A DNA stretch of 64,000 bases, taken from positions 806,001 to 870,000 of the forward strand of contig NZ_JAPDVG010000001.1 in the NCBI RefSeq assembly GCF_026015625.1, written 5' to 3'. The position numbers were made by a program, and so were the translations under genes. Each line of letters opens with the position of its first letter. The first letter of the stretch is position 1. Positions 18,362-26,488 of this stretch are shown here, piece after piece. The notes under the pieces are model-generated. The model made no database searches. It saw only the letters and a list, made by a program, of their open reading frames with translations, and had not been told where the DNA came from. Source of the DNA: Segatella copri. GTDB lineage: Bacteria; Bacteroidota; Bacteroidia; Bacteroidales; Bacteroidaceae.

Positions 18362-19765
18362 ATGAAGCAATTTATGGATGAAAACTTCCTGCTCGACACG
18401 AAGACTGCACAGGATCTTTTCCACAATCATGCGGCTAAAATGCCAATTATCGATTATCACTGCCACCTCATCCCTGAGATGGTAGCCAATGATCACAAGT
18501 TTAAGAGTATTACAGAACTTTGGCTCGGCGGCGACCACTACAAGTGGCGTGCTATGCGTACCAACGGTGTAGATGAGCGCTTCTGCACAGGTACTGATAC
18601 TAGCGACTGGGAGAAGTTCGAGAAGTGGGCTGAAACAGTGCCTTATACTTTCCGTAACCCTCTCTATCACTGGACTCATCTGGAGCTCAAGACTGCTTTC
18701 GGTATCGATAAGCAGCTCAGCCCTAAGACAGCCCGTGAAATCTACGATGAGTGTAACGAGAAGTTGCAGTTGCCTGAATTCAGCGCTCGTGGCTTGATGC
18801 GTCATTATAACGTAGAGTGCGTTTGTACTACAGACGACCCAATCGATGACCTGCGTTACCACAAGCAGACACGTGAGAGCGGATTCGAAATCAAGATGAT
18901 TCCTGCTTGGCGTCCTGACAAGGCTATGAACATCGAGAAGCCAGATTTCGCTGACTATATGAACAAGCTCGGTGAGGTAGCAGGTGTTAACCTCGTTACA
19001 TTCCAGGATATGGTTGATGCTTTGCAGAAGCGTCACGACTTCTTTACTGAGAACGGCTGTAAGTTGAGCGACCACGGTATCGAGGAGTTCTACGATGAGC
19101 CATACACAGATTCTCAGATTGAGACTATCTTTGCTAAGGCTATGCGTGGCCAGCAGCTTTCTGCTCTCGAAATCCGTCAGTACAAGCATGCATTCCTCAA
19201 GGTTTGCGCTGAGATGGATCACGCTGCCGACTGGACACAGCAGTACCACTATGGTGCTATCCGCGACAACAATACACTGATGTACAACAAGCTCGGTGCT
19301 GATACCGGTTTCGATTCTATCGGTGAGTTCACTACAGCCAAGGCTATGAGCAGCTTCCTTAATGAGCTCAACATGGAGGGTAAGCTCACACGTACTATCC
19401 TCTATACTTTGAACCCATGCGCCAACGAGGTTATCGCTACCATGCTCGGTAACTTCCAGGATGGTTCTTGCCCAGGTAAGATCCAGTTTGGTTCTGGCTG
19501 GTGGTTCAACGATCAGCTCGATGGTATGACCCGCCAGATGAACGCACTCTCTGTATTGGGTCTCCTGAGCCGTTTCGTAGGTATGTTGACCGACTCACGT
19601 TCATTCCTCAGCTACCCACGTCACGAGTACTTCCGTCGTTTGCTCTGCAACCTCCTCGGCAATGATGTAGAGAAGGGCTTGCTTCCTAACGACATGGAGA
19701 GCCTCTCTCGTATGGTAGAGGATATCTCTTACAACAATGCTCGCAACTACTTCAAGTTCTATTAA
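18362..19765 (+). CDS. uxaC: Glucuronate isomerase (uronate isomerase)
   Basis: 467 residues, standard UxaC length. It isomerises D-glucuronate to fructuronate and galacturonate to tagaturonate, the entry step of hexuronate catabolism. It belongs to the amidohydrolase superfamily. Motifs: IIDYHCHLIPEMVAND with metal-ligand HxH, NGVDERFCTG, VECVCTTDDPIDDL, and C-terminal FVGMLTDSRSFLSYPRHEYFRRLLC. The other uronate genes (uxaB, uxuA and similar) are not adjacent. Own promoter and terminator; the AraC regulator upstream is the natural candidate controller. Confidence 0.96.
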   Translation: MKQFMDENFLLDTKTAQDLFHNHAAKMPIIDYHCHLIPEMVANDHKFKSITELWLGGDHYKWRAMRTNGVDERFCTGTDTSDWEKFEKWAETVPYTFRNPLYHWTHLELKTAFGIDKQLSPKTAREIYDECNEKLQLPEFSARGLMRHYNVECVCTTDDPIDDLRYHKQTRESGFEIKMIPAWRPDKAMNIEKPDFADYMNKLGEVAGVNLVTFQDMVDALQKRHDFFTENGCKLSDHGIEEFYDEPYTDSQIETIFAKAMRGQQLSALEIRQYKHAFLKVCAEMDHAADWTQQYHYGAIRDNNTLMYNKLGADTGFDSIGEFTTAKAMSSFLNELNMEGKLTRTILYTLNPCANEVIATMLGNFQDGSCPGKIQFGSGWWFNDQLDGMTRQMNALSVLGLLSRFVGMLTDSRSFLSYPRHEYFRRLLCNLLGNDVEKGLLPNDMESLSRMVEDISYNNARNYFKFY

Positions 19766-19795
19766 TCCATAGAACTGTAGCAATTTATACTAAGA

Positions 19796-19838
19796 CAAAT
19801 CCCTTCACGGCATCCTGGTGGTGTTGTGGAGGGATTTG
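19796..19838 (+). terminator. Hairpin terminator after uxaC
   Basis: CAAATCCCTTCAC pairs with GTGGAGGGATTTG around a loop. The T tract is short (TGTTTTAT), so strength is uncertain. Confidence 0.65.
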
Positions 19839-19870
19839 ATGTTTTATCGTGAAACCAATACTTTAAGCTT

Positions 19871-21187
19871 ATGGGGGTAATAGACAGAATACTAGGTTTT
19901 TACGAAGATATCAGGGAGTTCAATTCTTCTAATATCAAAGACTTCCGGGGCAGACTCAAGTCTTGGATCAAGATGGGTATGCTTGCCGGTCGCATCTTCT
20001 ATCTCAAGGATATGTGGGCCAGGGATGTGGCTGCCTTGACTTTTGCCTCCTTCATGGCTCTGATACCTTTCATGGCTATGATGTTTGTCATAGCCCGTGG
20101 TTTCGGCTATGTCTCTCTGCTCGAATCCTGGCTCTCTACCACCTTCGAGGCACAGCCCGTTGTAGCGCAGACCATCGTTAACTTTGTACACAATTATATC
20201 GAGAATACGCAGAGCAACTATATCATCGGTACGGGTATCGTGATGTTTCTCTATACCATCGTTTCGCTGATGCAGAAGATAGAGCTTACCTTCGATGACA
20301 TCTGGCATACGGGCGAGCGTTCGTGGAAGCAGATTGTTACCGAATATCCTACCATTCTGTTTGGTCTGGGACTGCTGATACTCTTTGCTTCCAGCATCAA
20401 TGTATGGACGGTGAATATGGTGGATAATGTAGACAGGATAGCGGATATCGGTGATACCATTCCTTCGTTCATCCTTCATCTGGCGGCTTTTGTTCCGATG
20501 TTCCTGTTCTTCGTGTTCTGCTATTATGTCATCCCGAATACCTATATCCGGGTTCGCAGTACTCTGGTTCCATCGTTCCTGGCGGGTGTCTGCATGACGG
20601 CACTTCAGTATGGATATATCTATCTGCAGGTTTTTCTGTCCAGCTACAATGTCATCTATGGTTCGCTGGCAGCCATTCCGCTTTTCCTGTTATGGCTTCA
20701 GATTTCGTGGGCTATCGTAGTGTTTGGCGCCTTGCTTTGCCATACCAACCAGAACATCCATTATTATGATGGTGATTTGCAGTACGATCACCTGAAACTG
20801 GTGCAGCGCATCAAGGTCTGTGGGGTAGTGATGCATCTGGTATGTCGTCGGTTCAATCAGGGCGAACAGGCGTATACTCCGAAAGAAATTCATGATTTAA
20901 CGAAGATACATCAACAGATTGTCAACCAGTCGGTTAAGGAACTGTTACGTGCCCGTTTGCTGGTAGAAATCCGGAATGGTAAGAAAAGCAGTTTTGAGGA
21001 ATCGGTAGTTCTTCATCCGATAGAGAAGATAGAGCATCTTACCTATGGTGTGATGATAGAGCGCCTCTTCAGTTATGGCGAGGATATCTCAAGCCTGGCC
21101 GCCTTGGAGTCGGATATGGCGATGTGGAAGGATATCGATATCGTGAATGCAGAGTTCATAGAAAAGGGAAAGCAAATCGCTTTCTGA
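19871..21187 (+). CDS. YihY/BrkB-family inner-membrane protein with C-terminal winged-helix-like domain
   Basis: 438 residues. The first 290 carry six membrane helices of the YihY family (formerly mislabelled RNase BN), including WARDVAALTFASFMALIPFMAM, TIVSLMQKIELTFDDIW and SSYNVIYGSLAAIPLFLLWLQISWAIVVFGA. The remaining about 150 residues are soluble and look like a winged helix (TPKEIHDLTKIHQQIVNQSVKELLRARLLVEI), an extension common in Bacteroidota members. Function of the family is unsettled. Monocistronic, ending in a strong terminator. Confidence 0.87.
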   Translation: MGVIDRILGFYEDIREFNSSNIKDFRGRLKSWIKMGMLAGRIFYLKDMWARDVAALTFASFMALIPFMAMMFVIARGFGYVSLLESWLSTTFEAQPVVAQTIVNFVHNYIENTQSNYIIGTGIVMFLYTIVSLMQKIELTFDDIWHTGERSWKQIVTEYPTILFGLGLLILFASSINVWTVNMVDNVDRIADIGDTIPSFILHLAAFVPMFLFFVFCYYVIPNTYIRVRSTLVPSFLAGVCMTALQYGYIYLQVFLSSYNVIYGSLAAIPLFLLWLQISWAIVVFGALLCHTNQNIHYYDGDLQYDHLKLVQRIKVCGVVMHLVCRRFNQGEQAYTPKEIHDLTKIHQQIVNQSVKELLRARLLVEIRNGKKSSFEESVVLHPIEKIEHLTYGVMIERLFSYGEDISSLAALESDMAMWKDIDIVNAEFIEKGKQIAF

Positions 21188-21198
21188 TAATAAACGGT

Positions 21199-21232
21199 GT
21201 TTTTTAGGCACGTGTAATCCGTGCCTAAAAAA
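21199..21232. terminator. Bidirectional terminator
   Basis: TTTTTTAGGCACG pairs with CGTGCCTAAAAAA around TGTAATC. It lies between convergent genes (YihY on plus, phosphoribosyltransferase-like on minus). Confidence 0.9.
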
Positions 21233-21250
21233 CTATTAATTTATAGTATC

Positions 21251-21847
21251 TTATTTCTGGTCATATCCGTCAGAAATCTTTTTTCCCAGTGCTAGCGCCA
21301 GTTCAACCTTGGCACCATATCCCTCCAGCTGGTCGGCAAACTTGGCTACCGAATTGCCGGATGCGATGATGTCATCAAAGAGAATAATCTTTTTGCCCTG
21401 GAAGAAAGCCTCGTCGATATGGAGTTCATCTACAGGATCGCCATCTTCATCTACATCATGCGTGTAGCTGAAGGCAGGGTAGGCGTTGGTCATGCCCGTA
21501 GCCTTGCATATCTCCTCGCTGAACTCCTTGAAACGGCGCTTGGTATGCGCCTCAAGAGCTGCCGGAATGCAGACCAGGGTAAACTGTGCTGCCTCTTCGC
21601 CCAAAAGACTCTTCAGCTTGTCTGATACCATTTCGATAGCCTTCTTCAGGGCTTCCTGATGGTCCATCTCCGTAGTGAGCTCAGAGTTACCTTTAAAGTT
21701 GACGATAAGGTCGCGTTTTTCCCATTCCTCTGCTGTGAGCTCAAAAGTACCGAAGGCGCTGAATGCAGCGTAGTCGACAAGCCATTTGTAGTGCAGTCCG
21801 TTTTTCAGAACTGGCCATGAGTTGATTTCATTTTCGTAATTAGCCAT
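21251..21847 (-). CDS. Phosphoribosyltransferase-like protein
   Basis: 198 residues. The PRPP-binding signature is IILFDDIIASGNSVAKFADQL (about residues 154-174), preceded by beta-rich FTLVCIPAALEAHTKRRFKEFSEEI. Both match type I phosphoribosyltransferases, closest to the ComF/amidophosphoribosyl-like group. The N-terminal 70 residues (NSWPVLKNGLHYKWLVDYAAF) were not recognised. Substrate unknown; nucleotide salvage or a competence-linked role are options. It has a minus-strand TATTTTTG box at 21888-21895. Confidence 0.75.
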   Translation of the reverse strand: MANYENEINSWPVLKNGLHYKWLVDYAAFSAFGTFELTAEEWEKRDLIVNFKGNSELTTEMDHQEALKKAIEMVSDKLKSLLGEEAAQFTLVCIPAALEAHTKRRFKEFSEEICKATGMTNAYPAFSYTHDVDEDGDPVDELHIDEAFFQGKKIILFDDIIASGNSVAKFADQLEGYGAKVELALALGKKISDGYDQK

Positions 21848-21990
21848 AGACTAGAAATTTTTGATTATTAATAATGCATAGTTTCTGCAAAAATAGGAAA
21901 TCTTTTCGAATTAAGGTGCCGGTTTTATAAAAAAGATTTGTTTTTTAAGTAATATTTCACGTAGCTGCCCTTTTTTTACTTATTTTTTAG

Positions 21991-21998
21991 TACCTTTG
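21991..21998 (+). promoter_or_regulatory. Promoter of the YitT-family gene
   Basis: TACCTTTG about 31 bases before the ATG at 22029. It overlaps a possible TTG start at 21996, which therefore cannot be in the transcript. Confidence 0.7.
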
Positions 21999-22028
21999 CA
22001 CCGCATTTTAAGAAATACGTATATTTTT

Positions 22029-22928
22029 ATGACGAGAAAAACAAAACTTCATGAAATCCGCGACTACGTTATCATTGCCCTGGCGATGATAGAAGGTAGT
22101 ATCGGTTTGAACATCTTCCTGCTTCCCAATCATATCACGATGGGTGGTGTAGGAGGTATCGCTTCTATCCTTTACTGGGGATTTGGCATCCCGGCATCTG
22201 TATCTTATCTGGCGCTCAATGTGTTCCTGCTTCTCATCGCATTCCGCATTCTGGGCTATAAGTTCTGTCTGAAGACCATCTATGGTGTTGGTATCTTTGC
22301 CTTAACTACCCGTCTGATAGAGACGCATACGGTAGGCATGACGCCGCTGCTTCACGACCAGCCGTTCATGGCAACGGTCATCGGTGCGTTCTTCATGGGC
22401 AGCAGTGCCGGTCTGGGTCTTTCCTGCAATGGTTCTACGGGTGGTTCTGATACCGTAGCGGCGATGATCAACAAGTATTGGAACATTTCCCTGGGTCATG
22501 CCATCATGATTTGCGACCTGTGTATCATCACCAGTTCTTATCTGGTATTGCGTGATTGGGAGATGGTGATTTACGGTTATGTCTGCCTCTTTGTGCAGTC
22601 GCTCTGTGTAGATCATGTGGTGAATGCGTTGCGCCGTTCGGTTCAGTTCTTCATCATCAGCGACAAATATCTGGAGCTCAGTGCAGCCATCAATACCGCT
22701 GCCGACCGAGGTTGTACGGTGATGGATGGTCATGGCTGTTACAGTGGCAAGGATGTCCACATGCTGTTTGTATTGGCGCGTCAGCGTGAGTCTCAGAAGA
22801 TATTCCGTCTCATCGACGAGATAGATCCTACCGCCTTTGTCAGCCAGAGTGCCGTCATCGGTGTTTATGGCGAAGGTTTCGACCGTTTCAAGGTAGGCAA
22901 GAAGATAGGTTTGCCGAAGAAGAAATAG
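22029..22928 (+). CDS. YitT family membrane protein (DUF2179 C-terminus)
   Basis: About 299 residues from the ATG at 22029; the frame extends 33 bases further up, but those bases lie in the promoter. Five or six membrane helices follow, with the family motifs IEGSIGLNIFLLPNHITMGGVGGIASILYW and GAFFMGSSAGLGLSCNGSTGGSDTVAAMINK. The C-terminal cytoplasmic DUF2179 domain follows (FIISDKYLELSAAINTAADRGCTVMDGHGCYSGKDVHMLFVLARQRESQKIFRLI split over about 90 residues). The family's transport role is unproven. It ends in a strong terminator and marks the left edge of the accessory region. Confidence 0.9.
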   Translation: MTRKTKLHEIRDYVIIALAMIEGSIGLNIFLLPNHITMGGVGGIASILYWGFGIPASVSYLALNVFLLLIAFRILGYKFCLKTIYGVGIFALTTRLIETHTVGMTPLLHDQPFMATVIGAFFMGSSAGLGLSCNGSTGGSDTVAAMINKYWNISLGHAIMICDLCIITSSYLVLRDWEMVIYGYVCLFVQSLCVDHVVNALRRSVQFFIISDKYLELSAAINTAADRGCTVMDGHGCYSGKDVHMLFVLARQRESQKIFRLIDEIDPTAFVSQSAVIGVYGEGFDRFKVGKKIGLPKKK

Positions 22929-22936
22929 ATAAACAG

Positions 22937-22975
22937 AAAAAGGGTGTGTCATAACTGCATGACACACCCTTTTTT
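22937..22975. terminator. Strong bidirectional terminator
   Basis: AAAAAGGGTGTGTCAT pairs with ATGACACACCCTTTTTT around AACTGC. Confidence 0.92.
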
Positions 22976-23003
22976 AGTAATTTTCTATGGATAACACTTA
23001 TTA

Positions 23004-23032
23004 TTCTTCTGTCGTTGCGCATATTTGAGAGA
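23004..23032. repeat. 29-bp direct repeat, left copy
   Basis: Matches 25653-25681 at 28 of 29 positions in the same orientation (starts TTCTTCTGTCG, ends ATTTGAGAGA). The two copies bracket the first AAA-ATPase gene, the amidase and smalltalk. Confidence 0.8.
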
Positions 23033-23090
23033 TTATCTGAAAATAAAGACATTTTATTCCGCATTATTTTGCAGATACCAACTTTTTTCG

Positions 23091-23098
23091 TAACTTTG
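23091..23098 (+). promoter_or_regulatory. -7 promoter element for the first AAA-ATPase/nuclease gene
   Basis: TAACTTTG, 27 bases before the ATG at 23125. Confidence 0.55.
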
Positions 23099-23124
23099 CC
23101 AAAAATTCAATAAAAAGCAACAAT

Positions 23125-24753
23125 ATGAAATATCCTATAGGTATACAAAACTTTAGTGAAATTATAGATGGCGGTTATGTTTATCTCGACAAGACCAAGC
23201 TCCTCTATGATTTAGTGCATAATGGGAAAATATATTTTCTGAGTCGTCCAAGACGATTCGGAAAGTCGTTGTTGATTTCTACCCTGGAATGCTACTTCCA
23301 AGGAAAAAAAGAATTGTTTAAAGGACTTGCCATCGAACAGTTAGAAAAAGAATGGAAGCAATATCCTGTTTTTCATATAGATTTCAACGGCAAGAACTTC
23401 ACACAGGCAGGCGAATTGGAAAAAACCTTGCAGACTTTTGTTGAAACCCAAGAACTGAATTATGGCAGAAACCCATTGGCCAACACCTTGGGAGACAGAT
23501 TTATGGCTGTTTTGAAAGCTGCTCACGAAAAGACAGGACTTGGCGCCGTTGTCCTGATTGATGAATATGACAAACCTTTATTGGATGTTTTAGACACAGG
23601 GTTAAAGACCTTCGATTCTGAAGGCAACGAACGTTTGCTGGAAGACCGACATCGCGAGATTATGAAAGGTTTCTACAGTGTCTTCAAGGCTGCTGACAGA
23701 GATTTGAAATTCGTGCTGTTGACAGGTGTTACCAAGTTCTCGCAAGTAAGCGTATTCAGTGGTTTCAACCAACCAGATGACATCAGCATGGACGACCGCT
23801 ACGAGGCTCTTTGCGGCATCACGGAAGAGGAACTGTATTCTGTCTTTGATGAGCAAATCAAGGCAATGGCTGCAAGATATAAAGTGTCTGAGGATGAGAT
23901 GAAATATCGGCTCAAGCGCAAATATGACGGTTACCATTTCAGCCCAAGCATGCTCGACATCTACAATCCTTTCAGTATCTTGAACTCACTGAGCAAGAAA
24001 ATCCTGAGTGATTTCTGGTTCCGTACAGGTTCACCTACTTATCTGGTCCGCTTATTAGCTCACTTCGACGAAAACCTCAATGAACTGACAGGGAAATTTT
24101 ATCCTACCAGCAGTTTTATAGATTACAAGGCGGATACAGAGGCTCCATTGCCAATGATTTACCAGAGTGGTTATCTCACCATTAAGGATTGGAACATGGA
24201 TACCGATTCTTATCTCTTGGATTTTCCAAACGATGAAGTAAAAGCTGGTTTCGTAACCATGGTGGCTGCCAACTATCTGAAGCCCAAGGAATCGCCTGAC
24301 GCTTGGGTCGTAGAAGTCGTTAATACGATGAAGATGGGAGATTGTGACAAATTGGAGAAACTACTCACTTCCTTCTTCGCCAGTATACCCTATAGCCAAC
24401 GTCGTAAAGATGACGAGCGGGAAAAAGAGCGATACTTTCAATATACCTTCTATCTGGTGATTCGCATGATAAGCAGTTTTACCGTTCTAATAGAAAAGGA
24501 GCAAAGTGAAGGACGGGTTGATTGCATTATTGAGACCCCAATGTTTGTGTATATCTTCGAATTTAAGCGTGATGGGTCAGCGACTGAAGCCTTGAAACAA
24601 ATCGAGGAAAAAGGATATGCCCGTGAGTATGCTACAGACAACAGAACGATTTACCTGATAGGCTGCAACTTCTCGTCTAAGACGGGGACGATTGACGACT
24701 GGAAGTCTAAGGGCAAAAACTTGCGAAAGCTCAGTGATTTTTCAGATAAATAG
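23125..24753 (+). CDS. AAA-ATPase-like / PD-(D/E)XK nuclease-like protein (PF09820 + PF08011), paralog 1
   Basis: 542 residues. The N-terminus has the family opening YPIGIQNFSEIIDGGYVYLDKT, then Walker A-like [11 protein letters not shown] (Lys about 47) and Walker B-like VVLIDEYDKPLLD (about 142-154). A middle region includes LLTGVTKFSQVSVFSGFNQ and KRKYDGYHFSPSMLDIYNPFSILN. The C-terminal 120 residues resemble the PD-(D/E)XK fold: RVDCIIETPMFVYIFEFKRDGSATEALKQI, with Asp466 and the EFK triad. This large Bacteroidota family is strongly expanded in genomes and its function is unknown; defence, addiction or mobile-element roles are guesses. Two diverged paralogs lie at 36417 and 46330. It has its own promoter and terminator. 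Confidence 0.9.
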   Translation: MKYPIGIQNFSEIIDGGYVYLDKTKLLYDLVHNGKIYFLSRPRRFGKSLLISTLECYFQGKKELFKGLAIEQLEKEWKQYPVFHIDFNGKNFTQAGELEKTLQTFVETQELNYGRNPLANTLGDRFMAVLKAAHEKTGLGAVVLIDEYDKPLLDVLDTGLKTFDSEGNERLLEDRHREIMKGFYSVFKAADRDLKFVLLTGVTKFSQVSVFSGFNQPDDISMDDRYEALCGITEEELYSVFDEQIKAMAARYKVSEDEMKYRLKRKYDGYHFSPSMLDIYNPFSILNSLSKKILSDFWFRTGSPTYLVRLLAHFDENLNELTGKFYPTSSFIDYKADTEAPLPMIYQSGYLTIKDWNMDTDSYLLDFPNDEVKAGFVTMVAANYLKPKESPDAWVVEVVNTMKMGDCDKLEKLLTSFFASIPYSQRRKDDEREKERYFQYTFYLVIRMISSFTVLIEKEQSEGRVDCIIETPMFVYIFEFKRDGSATEALKQIEEKGYAREYATDNRTIYLIGCNFSSKTGTIDDWKSKGKNLRKLSDFSDK

Positions 24754-24775
24754 TCCATATAACGCCGATGAAACA

Positions 24776-24810
24776 GAAAAAGCCCCACAGGAATTACCTG
24801 TGGGGCTTGA
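24776..24810. terminator. Terminator between paralog 1 and the amidase
   Basis: AAAAAGCCCCACAGG pairs with CCTGTGGGGCTT around AATTA. It can serve both convergent genes. Confidence 0.85.
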
Positions 24811-24856
24811 ATTAACTTAAAAAAATAAATATGATGAACTCCTTTCCGAAATTCGG

Positions 24857-25294
24857 CTAGATGTGGAAATCTACCAACTTCAGCCATCGCTTGACATCAA
24901 ACGACGGACAGTCTTTGTGAACGTTCGGCAAATCGCGGTGGCCCAGTATCTCTGCATCTGGATAGGAGAGGCAGAGGCTCTCCAGAAGCGAATACAGAGC
25001 CTGATTCTGGGCTGGAGTACGCGTATCGGCAGGCTTGCCGTTCTTGTCGAGACCTCCCTCATAACAGATGCCGATGCTGTGGGCATTGTAATGACGGGCA
25101 TGGGCTCCTACCTCAGACTCCGGACGACCCGGATATACCACACCATCCTTCGTGATGTAATAATGATAGCCGATACTCTTGAAACCGCGGGCAAGATGGC
25201 AGGCCTCCAACTGCTCGAATGTGAAATCCTGAGTCACTCTCGTGGCAGAACAGTGGATCACGATGAGTGAAATGCTACGATGTTTCTGTGTCAT
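24857..25294 (-). CDS. N-acetylmuramoyl-L-alanine amidase (Amidase_2, T7-lysozyme-like)
   Basis: About 145 residues from the ATG at 25294, chosen because a good GGGAGG ribosome site lies just upstream and the frame upstream overlaps the smalltalk gene. Zinc-ligand and catalytic motifs of Amidase_2 are present: LIVIHCSATR (first His), YHYYITKDGVVYPGRPESEVGAHARHYNAHSIGICYEGG, and late GHRDLPNVHKDCPSFD (His and Cys ligands). It would cleave the bond between MurNAc and L-Ala in peptidoglycan. No signal peptide is seen, so export would need a holin-like or lysis route. It is the last gene of the HU-smalltalk-amidase group common in Bacteroidales and probably phage-derived. Confidence 0.93.
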   Translation of the reverse strand: MTQKHRSISLIVIHCSATRVTQDFTFEQLEACHLARGFKSIGYHYYITKDGVVYPGRPESEVGAHARHYNAHSIGICYEGGLDKNGKPADTRTPAQNQALYSLLESLCLSYPDAEILGHRDLPNVHKDCPSFDVKRWLKLVDFHI

Positions 25295-25310
25295 GGCAAC
25301 CTCCCTTCTT

Positions 25311-25400
25311 TTAGCAGTTCTGTACACAGAATGAGCTGGCTACAGCTGTTAATACCGTGATGAGGAAGTTGATGATGTTTTTCCAATTTACTTTTTTCAT
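25311..25400 (-). CDS. Smalltalk protein (29 aa)
   Basis: A 29-codon frame, MKKVNWKNIINFLITVLTA followed by a short tail ending QNC. A basic start, one hydrophobic stretch and a C-terminal Cys match the smalltalk family of tiny proteins found directly upstream of Amidase_2 genes in Bacteroidales. The position fits exactly: it ends 16 bases before the amidase start and lies downstream of the HU-like gene. Function is unknown. A holin-like or membrane-anchor role in releasing the signal-less amidase is a reasonable guess but unproven. Confidence 0.85.
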   Translation of the reverse strand: MKKVNWKNIINFLITVLTAVASSFCVQNC

Positions 25401-25686
25401 TTTGCTTTGTTTTTTAATGATTAATACTAAGTGGATAATGATAGTCACATGCTTGTTTTAGTGGTTGAAATTTAGTTTCAGTAAGCGTTTCTGGAAGAAG
25501 AAGGGCGGGGGAGGAACTGCCAGCCCGGATACCCGTAAAAGGCAGGTTCTTGGGTCATTATGATTTGCTGTTTATCCGTAATCGTCAGGATGAAAACCAG
25601 CCGCTTTGTGCCTTCGGAATATCCCTGTCGCCGGTCAGTTCACTCCTTCCTTCTTCTGTCGTTTCGCATATTTGAGAGACGGATCA
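25401..25686. other. 286-bp spacer between the HU-like and smalltalk genes
   Basis: Contains the right copy of the 29-bp direct repeat (25653-25681) and, on the minus strand, a 26-codon ATG frame at 25478-25558 (begins MTQEPAFYGYPGW). I cannot support it as a gene. No hairpin terminator is evident, so HU, smalltalk and amidase may be cotranscribed. Confidence 0.5.
25653..25681. repeat. 29-bp direct repeat, right copy
   Basis: 28 of 29 bases match 23004-23032. It lies just downstream of the HU-like gene's stop codon. Confidence 0.8.
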
Positions 25687-26241
25687 CTACTCCAGGCCGT
25701 CTCCGATGTCGCCTGTTCCGTCGGTGCTGCCGCCTTGTGATGTGCCGCCGCCTTGTGATGTACCGCCGCCCCCAGTGGTTCCGCCGCCCTGTGTGTTATC
25801 GCCAGTGGTGGTATCGCCTGCAGCGCTCTCGCTAGAGTTGAGGAGATCCATGGCGTTCTTGGCGTTGGCATCGAGAGAGAGCTGGGTGTTGCTGAGCTTG
25901 CCGGTAGCACGTGCTCTGAGGCGGTAGCCTTCTACAAACTTGGCGAGGCTCCACTCCTTGATGCTGGCGGCTCCCATCTTGTTGATGATGCCGATGGAGA
26001 AGATGGCAAGGTTGTCTATCTTCACTGCCTTGTTCTGGAGCACGAGCTCCTTCACACAGCTCACCATATCGGTGAGAAGGCCCTTGATGGCACCCTTCGA
26101 GAACGGGGTGTTGTGGCTCGCCATGTGTTCGGCGAGTTCATCGATACCGATGGTTTCTGTCACTACTGGTCGCGCATAATACTTGCCATACGCTTCCTTG
26201 ATTGTCTTGTTCTTGTTCTTCGCTAATTTGATGAGAATCAT
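25687..26241 (-). CDS. HU-like DNA-binding protein with Gly-rich tail
   Basis: 184 residues. Residues 1-125 match the Bacteroidota HU-like domain (HU/IHF fold): KEAYGKYYARPVVTETIGIDELAEHMA, KGAIKGLLTDMVSCVKELVLQNKAVKIDNLAIFSIG. The tail from about 140 is low complexity (Gly, Thr, Gln, Ser with repeated GGGTSQGGGTSQGGSTDG). The matching DNA is a short imperfect repeat that may vary in length. It probably binds DNA in an architectural role. It heads the HU-smalltalk-amidase group; in related genomes this group is next to DUF4248 and VapE, but here those lie 6 kb upstream on the same strand. A minus-strand TATCTTTG box lies at 26324-26331. Confidence 0.88.
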   Translation of the reverse strand: MILIKLAKNKNKTIKEAYGKYYARPVVTETIGIDELAEHMASHNTPFSKGAIKGLLTDMVSCVKELVLQNKAVKIDNLAIFSIGIINKMGAASIKEWSLAKFVEGYRLRARATGKLSNTQLSLDANAKNAMDLLNSSESAAGDTTTGDNTQGGGTTGGGGTSQGGGTSQGGSTDGTGDIGDGLE

Positions 26242-26323
26242 ACTTTTAAAAATTTAGTTTTAGTAAAAGCAGTCAGTGTCTCCGCCGAGACCGTTGCTGC
26301 ATCAACCTCTCTGATTGACGATA

Positions 26324-26331
26324 CAAAGATA
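26324..26331 (-). promoter_or_regulatory. Promoter of the HU-smalltalk-amidase unit
   Basis: The minus strand reads TATCTTTG about 85 bases before the HU start. Upstream lie paired TGCGATTT direct repeats inside a CCCGAA/TTCGGG inverted pair (26339-26384), a candidate regulator site. Confidence 0.55.
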
Positions 26332-26488
26332 CAACATTCCCGAACCCCCAACTATGCGATTTGTGCGATTTGCAGGGATTCGGGAAAAAAAGGTTGAAAA
26401 AAGTGGTATTTTTTATGTTAAAATCGAAAAAAGTCTTGGTTGTATCAGGTATTTAGCGTATTTTTGCCGTAATTAGACGATTCGCATT

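Noticed and set aside
21996..22028. Upstream TTG start for the YitT gene
   Set aside because: It lies inside the TACCTTTG promoter box, so it cannot be translated from that transcript; the ATG at 22029 fits the family start.
25478..25558. 26-codon minus-strand frame (MTQEPAFYGYPGW...)
   Set aside because: No family, no clear ribosome site; cannot be told from chance.
25635..25910. Alternative frame overlapping the HU-like tail, ending SLKYAKRQKKEGVN
   Set aside because: The end looks protein-like and overlaps the 29-bp repeat, but most of the frame is an Ala/His/Pro-rich shadow of the HU Gly-rich tail.
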